In this document: piece by piece, positions 19,259-28,803 of the stretch
Layout: every line of letters starts with the position of its first letter
Numbering within the stretch: the stretch's first letter is position 1
Assembly: GCA_039640505.1 (NCBI GenBank)
Contig: CP046865.1
Location: forward strand, 682,001-746,000
Length of the DNA stretch: 64,000 nt
From: Rhodobacteraceae bacterium Araon29
GTDB taxonomy: Bacteria; Pseudomonadota; Alphaproteobacteria; Rhodobacterales; Rhodobacteraceae
Direction: 5' to 3'
Notes under the pieces: model-generated
The model's input: only the letters and a program-made list of their open reading frames with translations
Told to the model about the DNA's origin: nothing
Database searches by the model: none
Position numbers and translations under genes: made by a program

Positions 19259-20323
19259 ATGTCATTTACTGCAAAATATTGGTCTAAGTCCGAGGAAACA
19301 GAACAAATTATTTGTGAATTATGTCCGCGTTTTTGTCGACTCAGAGATGGTCAAAGAGGACTATGTTTCGTGCGAAAACGGTCTGGCAATCAACTTATTC
19401 TTGATACATATGGTCGATCGTCTGGATTTTGCATCGATCCGATTGAAAAAAAACCGCTCAATCACTTCTTTCCAGGTACATCGGTTCTTAGTTTTGGAAC
19501 AGCCGGTTGCAATCTTGCCTGTAAATTTTGCCAGAACCATGACATTTCAAAAAGTCGTGATCAAGACGCGATGGCTCATAACGCGTCTCCTATACAAATC
19601 GCAGAAGCTGCCAGAAAACACAAATGTGGATCGGTTGCGTATACATACAACGATCCAGTAATATTTATTGAATATGCTATTGATGTGGCAATGGCTTGTC
19701 ATGAACGACAAATCAATAATGTTGCTGTTACAGCAGGATATATTAATGAACCCGCCAGAGAGGATTTTTTTGCTGTCATGGATGCGGCAAATATAGACTT
19801 AAAGGGATTTTCCCAGAAGTTTTATCGAAAATTAACAGGATCGGAAATTGAACCTGTTCTTGACACAATTGCCTATGTCGCCCAAGAAACAGCGTGCTGG
19901 CTCGAGTTAACTACACTAATAATTCCGGGTGAAAATGACAGCCCTCAGGAACTAGAGAAACTAAGCCTTTGGGTGCTTGAAACCTGTGGTTCCGAAACCC
20001 CTTTGCACTTTACCGCATTTAAGCCGGATCACCGCATGCTGGACAAGCCAGCCACGCCAGCCAAGACCTTATTTGAAGCTCGAAAGATTGCTCTAAAAGC
20101 TGGGTTGAAACACGTTTATGTCGGGAATATTCATGATTACGAAGCCCAATCAAGCTATTGCAATGGATGTGGAGCACGCTTGATCGGGCGAAATTGGCAT
20201 GTGCTAAGTGATTGGAAGTTAGATGATTTTGGAGGCTGTACCATTTGTGGAAATCAGTTTTCTGGCAGAATTAACGGCCCACCTGGAAATTGGGGCCGGA
20301 AGAGGATGCCGATACGCCTATAG
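19259..20323 (+). CDS. AmmeMemoRadiSam system radical SAM enzyme
   Basis: A 354-residue radical SAM protein related to pyruvate-formate-lyase-activating enzymes. The cluster-binding motif C-x3-C-x2-C is CNLACKFC near residue 83-90, inside SFGTAGCNLACKFCQNHDI. Other cysteines occur near the start (CELCPRFCRLRDGQRGLC) and near the end (SSYCNGCGARL, GGCTICG), the latter resembling a zinc ribbon. Gly-rich and GENDS-type loops for SAM binding are present. It diverges from the Memo/AMMECR1 gene, so a shared regulatory region of 63 bases serves both. The substrate is unknown. Confidence 0.9.
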   Translation: MSFTAKYWSKSEETEQIICELCPRFCRLRDGQRGLCFVRKRSGNQLILDTYGRSSGFCIDPIEKKPLNHFFPGTSVLSFGTAGCNLACKFCQNHDISKSRDQDAMAHNASPIQIAEAARKHKCGSVAYTYNDPVIFIEYAIDVAMACHERQINNVAVTAGYINEPAREDFFAVMDAANIDLKGFSQKFYRKLTGSEIEPVLDTIAYVAQETACWLELTTLIIPGENDSPQELEKLSLWVLETCGSETPLHFTAFKPDHRMLDKPATPAKTLFEARKIALKAGLKHVYVGNIHDYEAQSSYCNGCGARLIGRNWHVLSDWKLDDFGGCTICGNQFSGRINGPPGNWGRKRMPIRL

Positions 20324-20989
20324 ACTGGTTTTGGTAGGGACTGACGATAAGAATGCGTCCATATGAAATGCAGACTGCTCAGGAATGCGAAAACGCTCTT
20401 TGCCGACAGGGCACTGTCGCCTTGCCGCGCAACCCATTTCAACGCATCGTTCGGTGTCTAGGGTTAATACATGGGATTGACATGCTTGCACGTCATAAAA
20501 AAGTCCGTCAAAGGCTGAAACTGGGCAGGCTACTGCGCAGGGAGCCTCACAGGTTTCACATGGAGCAGGGGAAGGCTCCGGCAGCTGAATTTCACTCTCA
20601 AGTGCTATGGCCCCTCGGAAAGATACAAAAAGACCGGTCTGATTATGAACCAAAAGGCGAATTGGCGATATATGTATTTCGCCTGTCCTCAGCGCCCATT
20701 GATAAAAAGGCGCATAGGGCGGACCTTGGAATGGAAATATTGGCTGCGCCTTTATTTTTCTCGCAAGAGCAATAATCACGCGCTCTGACCACCGATCCAT
20801 TGGGTTTGATTGCCCATCTTGCATTTCTGAGCTGTTTTTGAAGCGATGCCAAAAATTAGGTTCATCAGGGCCTATCAAAAGTAAAGTTCTGCAATTCTCT
20901 GGAACTTGGTCATTTGGCTTAGGGTGAAACCCGCCCATTATTTTCAAAGAGACAGATTGAAAGTCAGTTATGATGTCATCAAACTTCAC
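20318..20989 (-). CDS. Putative 4Fe-4S ferredoxin-type protein
   Basis: A 223-residue protein. Near residues 140-160 there is a cysteine cluster, CETCEAPCAVACPVSAF, in the C-x2-C-x3-C-x3-CP pattern of a [4Fe-4S] site. A second group follows near 185 (CVEMGCAARRQCPVG). The layout resembles the ferredoxin portion of epoxyqueuosine reductases, but the catalytic N-terminal part of QueG is not recognisable, so I do not name it. It overlaps the preceding hydroxylase gene by four bases, suggesting a functional pair, and overlaps the radical SAM gene tail-to-tail by six bases. Confidence 0.6.
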   Translation of the reverse strand: MKFDDIITDFQSVSLKIMGGFHPKPNDQVPENCRTLLLIGPDEPNFWHRFKNSSEMQDGQSNPMDRWSERVIIALARKIKAQPIFPFQGPPYAPFYQWALRTGEIHISPIRLLVHNQTGLFVSFRGAIALESEIQLPEPSPAPCETCEAPCAVACPVSAFDGLFYDVQACQSHVLTLDTERCVEMGCAARRQCPVGKERFRIPEQSAFHMDAFLSSVPTKTSL

Positions 20990-21780
20990 TTATCCCCAAA
21001 TGGAAGCCATAGGGTCCACCTTAATCGGGTTGTGCGATTATCCTGCCACTCTAGTCCCACGTTCATTTTCTCATGACCGTCTTGTGGCGCCTCTTTATAG
21101 GTTCCAAAAATTCGGTCCCAAATTGATAACGCAAAGCCATAATTGCTATCGTGTTCGAGGCGATTTTTAGAATGGTGTATCCGGTGCATATCTGGCGTCA
21201 CGATAAGTTTTCGCAAAACTGCATCTATAGGTTTTGGTATGTTTATATTGGCATGATTAAACATAGCTGTTCCATTCAATAATACTTCAAAGATAATAAC
21301 CGCCAACGCTGCCGGCCCAATTAGATAAACCAAACCAATTTTTAGGAGCATAGAGAGAGCTATCTCAACCGGGTGAAAGCGAATAGCTGTCGTAACATCC
21401 ATATCCACATCGGCGTGATGAACCCTGTGCAGGCGCCAAAGAAGTGGAACTTTGTGTGTAATCAAGTGCTGTACCCAAATAGATAAATCCAGAATAAATA
21501 TGCAGATTGTGAATTCTATCCAAGCGGGCCAATTGAGTTGGTTGAAAAGCCCCAAACCCGCTTGAGAGGCATCTATGGCTGCTCCAACTGCCAAAAGTGG
21601 CAGGCCAAAAGACAGTGCACGCAGCATCAATGTGTTAATGGCAGTAAGCGCCCAATGGGTGGGCCAACGAGATAGGCGAGAATAAACGCGCTTGCGGCGT
21701 GGCCAATAATTTTCCAGCAAAGCAAACAACAAAAATAGAATTAGAAATGTTGACAGACGAATGTAGAGTTCATTTTCCAT
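20986..21780 (-). CDS. Sterol desaturase / fatty acid hydroxylase family protein
   Basis: A 264-residue integral membrane protein with about four hydrophobic segments. The histidine boxes of the fatty acid hydroxylase superfamily are clear: a first His box HLITH near residue 107, HRVHH near residue 120 and HRIHHS near residue 205. These ligate a di-iron centre that inserts oxygen into a lipid. The substrate in this organism is unknown. It lies upstream of and overlaps the ferredoxin-like gene, which could supply electrons; that link is inferred. Confidence 0.8.
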   Translation of the reverse strand: MENELYIRLSTFLILFLLFALLENYWPRRKRVYSRLSRWPTHWALTAINTLMLRALSFGLPLLAVGAAIDASQAGLGLFNQLNWPAWIEFTICIFILDLSIWVQHLITHKVPLLWRLHRVHHADVDMDVTTAIRFHPVEIALSMLLKIGLVYLIGPAALAVIIFEVLLNGTAMFNHANINIPKPIDAVLRKLIVTPDMHRIHHSKNRLEHDSNYGFALSIWDRIFGTYKEAPQDGHEKMNVGLEWQDNRTTRLRWTLWLPFGDK

Positions 21781-21832
21781 GATCTAAACTTAATCTTGCC
21801 AGTAAAAAGCTCAAGCATTGATGTGAGGTTTT

Positions 21833-22681
21833 CTATTTTTTTCGGATCAAAGATCCAACACCGTGTTCTGTGAAAAGTTCCAGCAAGCATGCATTGGGAG
21901 CACGGCCATCAAGAATGACTACTGCTCTAACGCCGTTTTCAATGGCTTTTAGCGCGGTTTCAGTTTTTGGGATCATCCCTCCGGCGATTACTCCATCTTT
22001 TATCAGGCTAATAATCTGATCAGAAGTCAACTCTGTTAAAATGTCACCCTCTAAATTTTTGACACCGTCCACGTCTGTCAACAATAGCAAACGGTCTGCC
22101 TTTAACGCTGCAGCAATCGCCCCGGCGGCTGTGTCTCCATTGACGTTGTACGTTTCACCTTTTTGACCTGCCCCCAAAGGAGCAATCACTGGAATAAGGT
22201 CATTATCAAACAACGTCTTTAAGACATCTGGATTGACCACTTGAGGGGTGCCAACAAGACCAAGATCAGGATTTGTTTGGTCACAAATCATTAGATTTGC
22301 ATCTTTACCAGAAAGACCAACGGCCTGACCGCCCTGATTATTTATGGCCTGTACAATTTTCTTATTAACGCGACCAGAAAGAACCATTTCAACGACTTCC
22401 ATCGTGGCTTTATCTGTGACCCTTTTGCCGTTCACAAACTCAGATTGAATACCTAGTTTTTCCAGCATTGTATTAATCATGGGACCGCCGCCGTGAACAA
22501 TAACTGGATTAATTCCCACCTGCCGCATCAGTACGATATCGCGCGCAAATGTGTCTAAAGTTTCATCGCTGCCCATTGCATGCCCGCCCAATTTAATAAC
22601 AACGATTGCATCATCATAGCGTTGCAAATATGGCAAGGCCTCTGACAAGGTACGGGCAGTTGCAATCCAGTCTCGGTTCAT
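21833..22681 (-). CDS. argB: Acetylglutamate kinase
   Basis: Phosphorylates N-acetyl-L-glutamate in the second step of arginine biosynthesis. The product is 282 residues. The nucleotide-binding [10 protein letters not shown] lies near residue 30, the substrate loop [11 protein letters not shown] near 60, and the late [10 protein letters not shown] and [10 protein letters not shown] segments are typical. The C-terminal [14 protein letters not shown] fits enzymes that can be feedback-inhibited by arginine. It is downstream of engB on the same strand. Confidence 0.95.
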   Translation of the reverse strand: MNRDWIATARTLSEALPYLQRYDDAIVVIKLGGHAMGSDETLDTFARDIVLMRQVGINPVIVHGGGPMINTMLEKLGIQSEFVNGKRVTDKATMEVVEMVLSGRVNKKIVQAINNQGGQAVGLSGKDANLMICDQTNPDLGLVGTPQVVNPDVLKTLFDNDLIPVIAPLGAGQKGETYNVNGDTAAGAIAAALKADRLLLLTDVDGVKNLEGDILTELTSDQIISLIKDGVIAGGMIPKTETALKAIENGVRAVVILDGRAPNACLLELFTEHGVGSLIRKK

Positions 22682-22765
22682 GGCTATCGCCTTTACATAT
22701 TTCTTGATGATGACAATGGTTTTCTATGATTGTGGTCAAATGCGCAAGAGGGCCAATTCTCAGTG

Positions 22766-23419
22766 TTAAACAAGAGTAGCGATTGTGGCACGCAAGGTCT
22801 CAATACCCCACCCTTTTTCTGCTGAGGTGACAATAAGCTCAGGGAAAGCTGCGGGGTGTTTTGATAGGGCTTCGCGCACCTGCGTTAACGTGGCCTCGCG
22901 GGCTGGTTCTTTTATCTTGTCCGCTTTGGTCAATATGCATTGAAAGGTTACTGCAGAGCTGTCCAAAAGGCTTAGTATCTCTTGGTCAACAGATTTGATA
23001 CCGTGCCGCATATCAATCAGTACAAAGGCACGCCGCAAGGATTGGCGACCAGCTAAATATTGTTTGAGTAACCGCTGCCATTTTTCGACCACAGGAAGAG
23101 GCGCATTTGCATACCCATATCCTGGCAGATCAACTAAATAAAGACTTTCAGCTGCAGTGAAAAAATTAATTTCCTGCGTTCTGCCAGGAGTATTCGAAGC
23201 GCGGGCTAAAGACTTTCTACCCGTTACAGCATTGATCAAAGTTGATTTTCCAACGTTTGATCGCCCAGCAAAACAAACTTCTAATCTATCGTCTGCGGGC
23301 AAACCAGACATAGAAACGACACCTTTTACAAAATCAGATTGCCGCGCAAATAAAAGACGTCCCTTTTCGCTGTTTTGCGCATTAGGGTGCTCTGCTAAGG
23401 GAAATTCTAGTTTCATCAA
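22766..23419 (-). CDS. engB: Ribosome biogenesis GTP-binding protein EngB/YihA
   Basis: A small GTPase needed for large-subunit assembly. The product is 217 residues. G1 is GRSNVGKSTLIN (about residues 50-61), G2 is the Thr of NTPGRTQ, G3 is DLPGYG, and G4 is TKADK. The N-terminal extension of about 40 residues before G1 is longer than the minimal form. It overlaps the MOSC gene by four bases and lies in the rpmH-to-argB cluster. Confidence 0.95.
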   Translation of the reverse strand: MMKLEFPLAEHPNAQNSEKGRLLFARQSDFVKGVVSMSGLPADDRLEVCFAGRSNVGKSTLINAVTGRKSLARASNTPGRTQEINFFTAAESLYLVDLPGYGYANAPLPVVEKWQRLLKQYLAGRQSLRRAFVLIDMRHGIKSVDQEILSLLDSSAVTFQCILTKADKIKEPAREATLTQVREALSKHPAAFPELIVTSAEKGWGIETLRATIATLV

Positions 23420-24159
23420 GCAAAGCTTACTGGATCACCGACATTAATTCTGCCGGATGAAACTGCAACAGCATAAACATTAAAATCACGATGGTCCCAA
23501 GTTTCTAAGGTACCCAAAGTATCAGCGTCGCGCTTTCCCGTTTCTGGGTTTGCAGTAGTTGCCATACAGCGAACAACGCGTTCGCGTACTTCAAAAACAG
23601 CACTGCCAATTTTTAATTGTTTGCCTAGCCATTCAAATTCTTCCCAGGGAGCCAACCCATCAACCCATATATTTCCCCGCCATCTAGCAAGCGACAAGTC
23701 ACGTCCAAATTTTTGGCAAACGGCTCGATGTGATGCCAAATTACCGATACTGATCGATGGATAATCAGTATCAGTTAATCCGTTTTGCTTGGATCGCACC
23801 AAGCGGGCTGATTGCGCCCTTTCTGAGGGAACAAGAGGGCCTGCCCAATCTAGAAATTTTTGATGCTCAAGGTCGGGATTAAAAGATAGGTCCTGCAGAT
23901 CGGGGTGCTTCAGGGTCATAATACCGGTGGCTTCATCAAAGCTGCTGCTAATAGCCATTAAAAGCGGAGCTTTAGATCCGCGACTGAAATTCTGGCATGG
24001 TGCCCATGTGGTGCCATCGGCATCTGAAGCCTCATGGGCAACTGCCCAAGCTCTATCCCACGGTAAAGTTGCACCAGCAGCCACTGCAATGCTCGATAAC
24101 TCTTCTCGGCTATGTGACTTTATTGGATAGCGCCAGATTTGTGTAACGTGGGGCATCAT
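23416..24159 (-). CDS. MOSC domain protein
   Basis: A 247-residue protein. The N-terminal region (VTQIWRYPIKSHSREELSSI) matches the MOSC N-terminal beta-barrel, and later parts have the expected family pattern (IGNLASHRAVCQKFG, WRGNIWVDGLAPWEEFEWLG, VVRCMATTANPETGKRD). The last carries a conserved Cys expected to bind sulfur or molybdenum cofactor. MOSC proteins handle molybdenum-cofactor sulfuration or reduction of N-hydroxylated substrates; the reaction here is unknown. It overlaps both neighbours by four bases, implying coupled translation with yidC and engB. Confidence 0.85.
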   Translation of the reverse strand: MMPHVTQIWRYPIKSHSREELSSIAVAAGATLPWDRAWAVAHEASDADGTTWAPCQNFSRGSKAPLLMAISSSFDEATGIMTLKHPDLQDLSFNPDLEHQKFLDWAGPLVPSERAQSARLVRSKQNGLTDTDYPSISIGNLASHRAVCQKFGRDLSLARWRGNIWVDGLAPWEEFEWLGKQLKIGSAVFEVRERVVRCMATTANPETGKRDADTLGTLETWDHRDFNVYAVAVSSGRINVGDPVSFA

Positions 24160-25961
24160 TTTTTATCCGGTTTGGTTTTTTTCTGAAAGCTTGATCTGAT
24201 ATTCCCAAACACATCGGGTTTATAGCCTTGTGTTCGCATGATTAAATATTGCTGTGTGAAAGTGATCGTGTTGTTTGCGATCCAATAGAGGACAAGACCA
24301 CTGGCGAAAGTCCCTAGCATAAACATGAATACCCACGGCATCCAAGCAAAGATCATTGCTTGAGTTGGATCAGTGGGGGCGGGGTTTAACTTTTGCTGAA
24401 TCCACATCGATATCCCAAGCAAAATCGGCAGAATGCCTAAAGAAACAATTGCGAAAAGTGACGAGGGATCTGGTGGTGCAAAGGGAAGAAGACCAAAGAG
24501 GTTCAAAATCGAAGATGGATCTGGAGCACTAAGGTCTGTAATCCATCCAAGCCAAGGAGCATGACGCAATTCAAGCGTGACAAAAATAACTTTATAAAGA
24601 GAGAAAAAGATTGGTATCTGTAGTAAAATAGGCAAACAGCCAGAGGCTGGGTTAACCTTTTCCTTTTTGTAAAGAGCCATCATTTCTTGCTGCAGTTTCT
24701 GCCTATCATCTCCTGCTCGCTCCTTAATTTTTTCCATTTCTGGCTGTAGGTTCTTCATCTTCGCCATTGAAACAAAAGATTTGTAGGCCAATGGAAAGAG
24801 CAAAGTTTTAATCAGGAGGGTTAGGCCGATAATTGCCCATCCCATATTCCCGATTAGTACATTCAGCCAGTGTAGCACCACAAATATAGGCCTTGTTAGG
24901 AAAAAGAACCAACCCCAATCAATACTATCGGTGAACCTGTCAACTCCAGCTGATTGATACCCGCGGATAGCCTCCCATTCTTTTGCACCAGCAAAAAAAC
25001 GCGTGCTGACCGAAGCGGTTTGACCAATAGCAACCGTTTGGCGCTGCAAAACAGTTTCAGTTTGGTATATGTCTGCAGCTTCGAAATATTTTGCAGTTGA
25101 TCTAAACCCTGTGCCTGACTGTGGCACGAGGTTTGTCATCCAAAAATGGTCAGTGAAGCCGATCCAACCATTTTCGGCGACTTCTATCCGATCTGCATGT
25201 GTTCCTTCGCGTTCATCAATTTTATAGTCGCGAATATCGTCATAATTCTCTTCAGAAAGATTACCATCTGACATGCGAATGAGACCCTCGTGGAGGATGA
25301 AGAAATTCTTTAGATCTGAGGGCTCACCATGGCGGCGGATCAAACCGTAGGGGCGTAAGTCAATGCTATTGGTAGAATTGTTGACTACTTGTTGTTCGAT
25401 TGTGAACATATAGTCACGATCGACCGAGATAAATCGCCGAAATTGGATACCGATATCATTGGTCCACGTGAGTGTAATTGGCGACTCTGGCCTCAGAGCG
25501 TTATTGCCTTGCAGGGTCCAAATCGTATCAGGAGTTGGCACTTGATCTGGTGAAGTTCCTGAAATCGCCGCCCAGCCAAAACTTGCATAATAGGCACCTC
25601 TTTGTCCGACGGGGCGCAGTAACGTGACATTGTTTGCGCCCTCATCAAGAGTATCGCGATAATCTAGCAGCGATAGGTCATCAATGCGCCCACCTTTAAG
25701 AGAAATTGATCCACTCAGTCGATCAGTTTCAATTGGGATACGGGGGGCTTCTTGGGCAGGTGACACAGCCTGTGGTGTTGCTGTTTGTTCAGCTTCTGAA
25801 ACAGATGGCAATGATGGTGATTGGTTTTGTGTTGTCTGGACCTCAGGGGCGTTTGGATCCACGCTCACCGGTTCAGGTGGCGGGAACATGACAAACCAAA
25901 CGATGATAACCACAAAGCTGAGCGCCGAAGCCAGAATAAGGTTTCTGTTTTGATCGTCCAT
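24156..25961 (-). CDS. yidC: Membrane protein insertase YidC
   Basis: Inserts and folds inner-membrane proteins, alone or with SecYEG. The product is 601 residues. An N-terminal hydrophobic anchor is followed by a large periplasmic domain rich in Ser, Pro and Gln at the start, and then the conserved C-terminal membrane core: GWAIIGLTLLIKTLLFPLAYK, the LQPEMEKIKERAGDDRQKLQQEMMALYKKEKVNP coiled loop and GCLPILLQIPIFFSLYKVIF. It belongs to the rpmH-rnpA-yidD-yidC cluster, but ttcA lies between yidD and yidC here. Confidence 0.97.
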   Translation of the reverse strand: MDDQNRNLILASALSFVVIIVWFVMFPPPEPVSVDPNAPEVQTTQNQSPSLPSVSEAEQTATPQAVSPAQEAPRIPIETDRLSGSISLKGGRIDDLSLLDYRDTLDEGANNVTLLRPVGQRGAYYASFGWAAISGTSPDQVPTPDTIWTLQGNNALRPESPITLTWTNDIGIQFRRFISVDRDYMFTIEQQVVNNSTNSIDLRPYGLIRRHGEPSDLKNFFILHEGLIRMSDGNLSEENYDDIRDYKIDEREGTHADRIEVAENGWIGFTDHFWMTNLVPQSGTGFRSTAKYFEAADIYQTETVLQRQTVAIGQTASVSTRFFAGAKEWEAIRGYQSAGVDRFTDSIDWGWFFFLTRPIFVVLHWLNVLIGNMGWAIIGLTLLIKTLLFPLAYKSFVSMAKMKNLQPEMEKIKERAGDDRQKLQQEMMALYKKEKVNPASGCLPILLQIPIFFSLYKVIFVTLELRHAPWLGWITDLSAPDPSSILNLFGLLPFAPPDPSSLFAIVSLGILPILLGISMWIQQKLNPAPTDPTQAMIFAWMPWVFMFMLGTFASGLVLYWIANNTITFTQQYLIMRTQGYKPDVFGNIRSSFQKKTKPDKK

Positions 25962-26129
25962 AATCGATTGCCACCCTAGCAGATATTGTCTTTGCTGGGT
26001 TCAACAGAGTACGGTGGCAAAGGTCAAGAGGGGAACAGTGTTTTTATCACTTTTGCTTGATGTCTAGGTCCATTAAGCGTGTTTTTTTCTTGCACATGGC
26101 TCAACTTGCCCCGCGAGCATGATAAAAGT

Positions 26130-26960
26130 TTATTTGTCTTCCCTGACCAGACTGCAAAAATCAAATAGTTTTGGGTCTAACAAATGTGAGGGTCTGGCAT
26201 TCATTAGAGCGCGAAACATAACTTGTCTTCGACCTGGGTTATTGGTTTCCCAATTATCCAGAATTTGCTTTACCTGTTGGCGTTGCAATCCGTCTTGTGA
26301 GCCACATAGATCGCAAGGAATAACAGGATACTGCATGGCTCTGCAAAATTTTTCACAGTCGACTTCTGCCACATGTGCAAGTGGACGATATACGAAAAGA
26401 TCGCCTTCTTCGTTCAGTAATTTTGGTGGCATTGTCGCTAGACGGCCACCATGAAATAGGTTCAAGAAAAACGTCTCAAGGATATCATCCCGGTGATGCC
26501 CTAGAACCACAGCACTGCATCCTTCCTTGCGCGCTATTCGATATAAATTACCCCGCCGCAATCGGGAGCAAAGCGCGCAATATGTGCGCCCCTGTGGCAC
26601 TTTATCAACGACGATAGAGTAGGTATCTTGATACTCAATTCGATGAGGGACACCCATTTTCTGAAAAAACTCAGGTAAGACAGTTGCTGGAAACCCGGGT
26701 TGACCCTGATCCAAATTGCAAGCCAATATATCAATCGGCAGCAGGCCGCGCCACTTCAATTCATATAAAGCAGCCAGAAGAGTGTAACTGTCTTTACCGC
26801 CTGAAAGGCAAACAAGCCAGCGAGTGTGCCGCTCGATCATTCCGTATTGTTCTATAGCTTCACGTACATTGCGTATTATCCGCTTCCGCAGCTTTTTAAA
26901 TTCGGTCGTCGACGGCGCGCCTGTAAAAAGTGGGTGGATATCGGTGTTGTCATCAAGCAT
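26130..26960 (-). CDS. ttcA: tRNA 2-thiocytidine biosynthesis protein TtcA
   Basis: Thiolates cytidine 32 in tRNA using an ATP-activated PP-loop and an Fe-S cluster. The product is 276 residues. The PP-loop is [16 protein letters not shown] near residue 50. Two C-x2-C pairs, [10 protein letters not shown] (near 130) and CDLCGSQDG (near 220), are the cluster ligands. Further support is [17 protein letters not shown]. The gene lies between yidC and yidD, an unusual neighbour for this cluster. Confidence 0.92.
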   Translation of the reverse strand: MLDDNTDIHPLFTGAPSTTEFKKLRKRIIRNVREAIEQYGMIERHTRWLVCLSGGKDSYTLLAALYELKWRGLLPIDILACNLDQGQPGFPATVLPEFFQKMGVPHRIEYQDTYSIVVDKVPQGRTYCALCSRLRRGNLYRIARKEGCSAVVLGHHRDDILETFFLNLFHGGRLATMPPKLLNEEGDLFVYRPLAHVAEVDCEKFCRAMQYPVIPCDLCGSQDGLQRQQVKQILDNWETNNPGRRQVMFRALMNARPSHLLDPKLFDFCSLVREDK

Positions 26961-27004
26961 GTAAATGCTTTAGACTTTTCACTGTGCCCAATCAAGGTGT
27001 TGGT

Positions 27005-27225
27005 TTAATCAGGTACTTCGTCATTTCCCGATCCGCCCCAAGGATGACAGCGCGCAATTCGGCGCAAGCTAAGCCAAATGCCTTTTATCGCGCCATGGCG
27101 CTGTAATGCTTGTAGGGCATAAGCACTGCATGTGGGGTGATACCTGCAATTTCTGCCGACCAGAGGCGATAAGAACAATCGGTAAGCGCGGATGGGAAGT
27201 GATATTACAAAAGCAAGGGGGTCAT
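27005..27225 (-). pseudogene. yidD: Membrane protein insertion efficiency factor YidD, apparent frameshift
   Basis: A small cytoplasmic-side protein that helps YidC-dependent insertion. Reading the minus strand, the body is unmistakable: [18 protein letters not shown], then [19 protein letters not shown] and the C-terminal [15 protein letters not shown]. The expected start ATG at 27225-27223 overlaps the rnpA stop as ATGA. From that ATG the frame runs through a run of five C and hits a stop after six codons (MTPLLL). The YidD frame has no usual start codon. One more C in the run would restore [18 protein letters not shown] and a 73-residue protein. This is either a single-base deletion or a sequence error. 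Confidence 0.85.
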
Positions 27226-27638
27226 ATCTTGGTTGACGCGTGAATTGTCAAAAGAGCTTGCCTCAGGTCAGCCTTCAGTTCTGCAAAAGATACTCCAACC
27301 GTGGTTTGGACACGACCAATGAGCACGTAATCCCATCCGCTAAAGCCAGATATTGGGAGGATAGTGCGCGCCACTTCACGTAGCCGACGTTTGGCGCGGT
27401 TTCGTGTGACAGCGTTTCCAACTTTTTTTGAGCAGGTGAACCCAACGCGTATTTTTTTGCCGTTAATTGGGTGCTGCGGGAGGGCTTGGACGATTAGACC
27501 TTTGCAAAAAGCTCGGTGTCCTTTGCTGACTGCAATGAACTGATTACGAGAACTAAGTCTCGCCAAGACATTTTTCTGAGGATCAGCTGCAGGTTGGGAT
27601 TCCTTCGTAAACAACATATGTCCCAGCCGGCCGGTCAT
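27222..27638 (-). CDS. rnpA: Ribonuclease P protein component
   Basis: Binds RNase P RNA and aids 5' processing of tRNA precursors. The product is up to 138 residues. The family core is present: [21 protein letters not shown] near residues 30-50, then [28 protein letters not shown] (the RNP-like signature), and [12 protein letters not shown] near the end. The start could be the first or the second Met (residue 8). It follows rpmH on the same strand with a gap of about 50 bases. Confidence 0.93.
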   Translation of the reverse strand: MTGRLGHMLFTKESQPAADPQKNVLARLSSRNQFIAVSKGHRAFCKGLIVQALPQHPINGKKIRVGFTCSKKVGNAVTRNRAKRRLREVARTILPISGFSGWDYVLIGRVQTTVGVSFAELKADLRQALLTIHASTKI

Positions 27639-27687
27639 AATATACCTGTCGATTTAATGAGTTTATATATCGGGGTAACCGAGATCC

Positions 27688-27822
27688 TCAGGCACTCAGT
27701 GATTTACGACCACGAGCACGCCGCGCATTCAAAATTTTGCGGCCAGCTTTAGTAGCCATGCGGGCGCGAAATCCATGCCGCCGTTTGCGGACTAAGTTGG
27801 AAGGTTGAAATGTGCGCTTCAT
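27688..27822 (-). CDS. rpmH: 50S ribosomal protein L34
   Basis: This 44-residue protein is encoded on the minus strand. It begins [20 protein letters not shown], continues [20 protein letters not shown] and ends SLSA. Length and composition are typical of L34. It is the first gene of the rpmH-rnpA-yidD cluster, with a strong promoter about 70 bases upstream. Confidence 0.97.
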
Positions 27823-27891
27823 AGCATCGTCTCCGTTAAATCGGGGTGGGCACAAAATGGATTCGCGCCAGTCACCTCTATTGAAGCACCG

Positions 27892-27920
27892 CCTATAAGG
27901 TTGTTAATTGCATAAGTCAA
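27892..27920 (-). promoter_or_regulatory. Sigma-70-type promoter of rpmH
   Basis: On the minus strand, TTGACT (27920-27915) and TATAGG (27897-27892) are separated by exactly 17 bases. The -10 box is about 70 bases ahead of the rpmH start. This is the best housekeeping-type promoter I see in the window. Confidence 0.65.
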
Positions 27921-28083
27921 ATCATTGAAGAAGGATTTTTAGCATGCAGTGACAATATTTATGAAAACTGTAAGTTGTGTTGATATTTCACTTTTTAAGG
28001 GACTTTGATCAATAAACTGTGAGCAATCTAGCATAATGCATTTTTCGGGGTCAATTTATGATCACAAAAACTGGGAAAGAAAA

Positions 28084-28803
28084 ATGAAGTCTAAGGTTTT
28101 CGATCGTTTGAAGCAATTTGGACCCTTGTTAATTTTATTCGCAGGGGCCCTAGTCGGGGCTATTTTATTGCGTGACTTAGTGACCTTTGAAACTTTGCAG
28201 CAAAATCGTCAAATATTGGTTGAGTTCCGAGATGCGCACTTTGGATTGATGATCGTAGGTTTTTTGAGTTTTTATGTTTTAATCGTGTCATTCTCCCTTC
28301 CGGGTGCAAGTGTGACATCCATTACTGGTGGTTTTTTGTTTGGCCTGCCGGTTGGTACGGTCTTGAATGTCTCAGCTGCTTCGACCGGTGCAATAGTGAT
28401 ATTTGGGGCTGCAAGAGCAGGTTTAGGCAAACTGGTAACAAAAAAAATTGATCGGTTCGGTGGGCGCATGGCTGTTTTTAAAGAAAAGTTGCTTGAAAAT
28501 GAAATTAGCGTGTTGCTTATGTTGCGATTGTTGCCAATCATACCGTTCTTTGCCGTAAATATAATGGCAGCTCTCATAGGGGTTAAGTTTAAAAATTTCG
28601 TTTTAACGACAGTTTTGGGTATCATCCCGGGTGCTTTAGTCTTCACTTGGATAGGGGTAGGTATTGGAGATGTTTTCGATCAGTCCGGAAAGCCTGACAT
28701 CTCTCTCATCTGGTCCCCCCATGTTCTTGGGCCTCTTGTCGGTCTTGCACTTCTTGTTGGGGCGCCTGCCTTTATTCGTATCTTTAGGCCCAAGGAGTTT
28801 TAA
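28084..28803 (+). CDS. TVP38/TMEM64 (DedA-like) membrane protein
   Basis: A polytopic membrane protein of about 239 residues. The frame reaches back to 28036, but the ATG at 28084 (MKSKVFDRLKQFGPLL) gives a normal family start. Typical elements are the SFSLPGASVTSITGGFLFG segment, the Gly- and Ala-rich re-entrant-like stretch AASTGAIVIFGAARAGLG and a later LRLLPIIPFFAVNIMAAL. These suggest a lipid scramblase-like or transport role, which is inferred from the superfamily. The stop overlaps the start of the flavin reductase gene by one base, so they form an operon with the kinase gene that follows. Confidence 0.82.
   Translation: MKSKVFDRLKQFGPLLILFAGALVGAILLRDLVTFETLQQNRQILVEFRDAHFGLMIVGFLSFYVLIVSFSLPGASVTSITGGFLFGLPVGTVLNVSAASTGAIVIFGAARAGLGKLVTKKIDRFGGRMAVFKEKLLENEISVLLMLRLLPIIPFFAVNIMAALIGVKFKNFVLTTVLGIIPGALVFTWIGVGIGDVFDQSGKPDISLIWSPHVLGPLVGLALLVGAPAFIRIFRPKEF

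Noticed and set aside
27823-28083. Chromosomal origin (oriC) next to rpmH
   Set aside because: No dnaA gene and no cluster of DnaA boxes is visible; the gap only shows an rpmH promoter.
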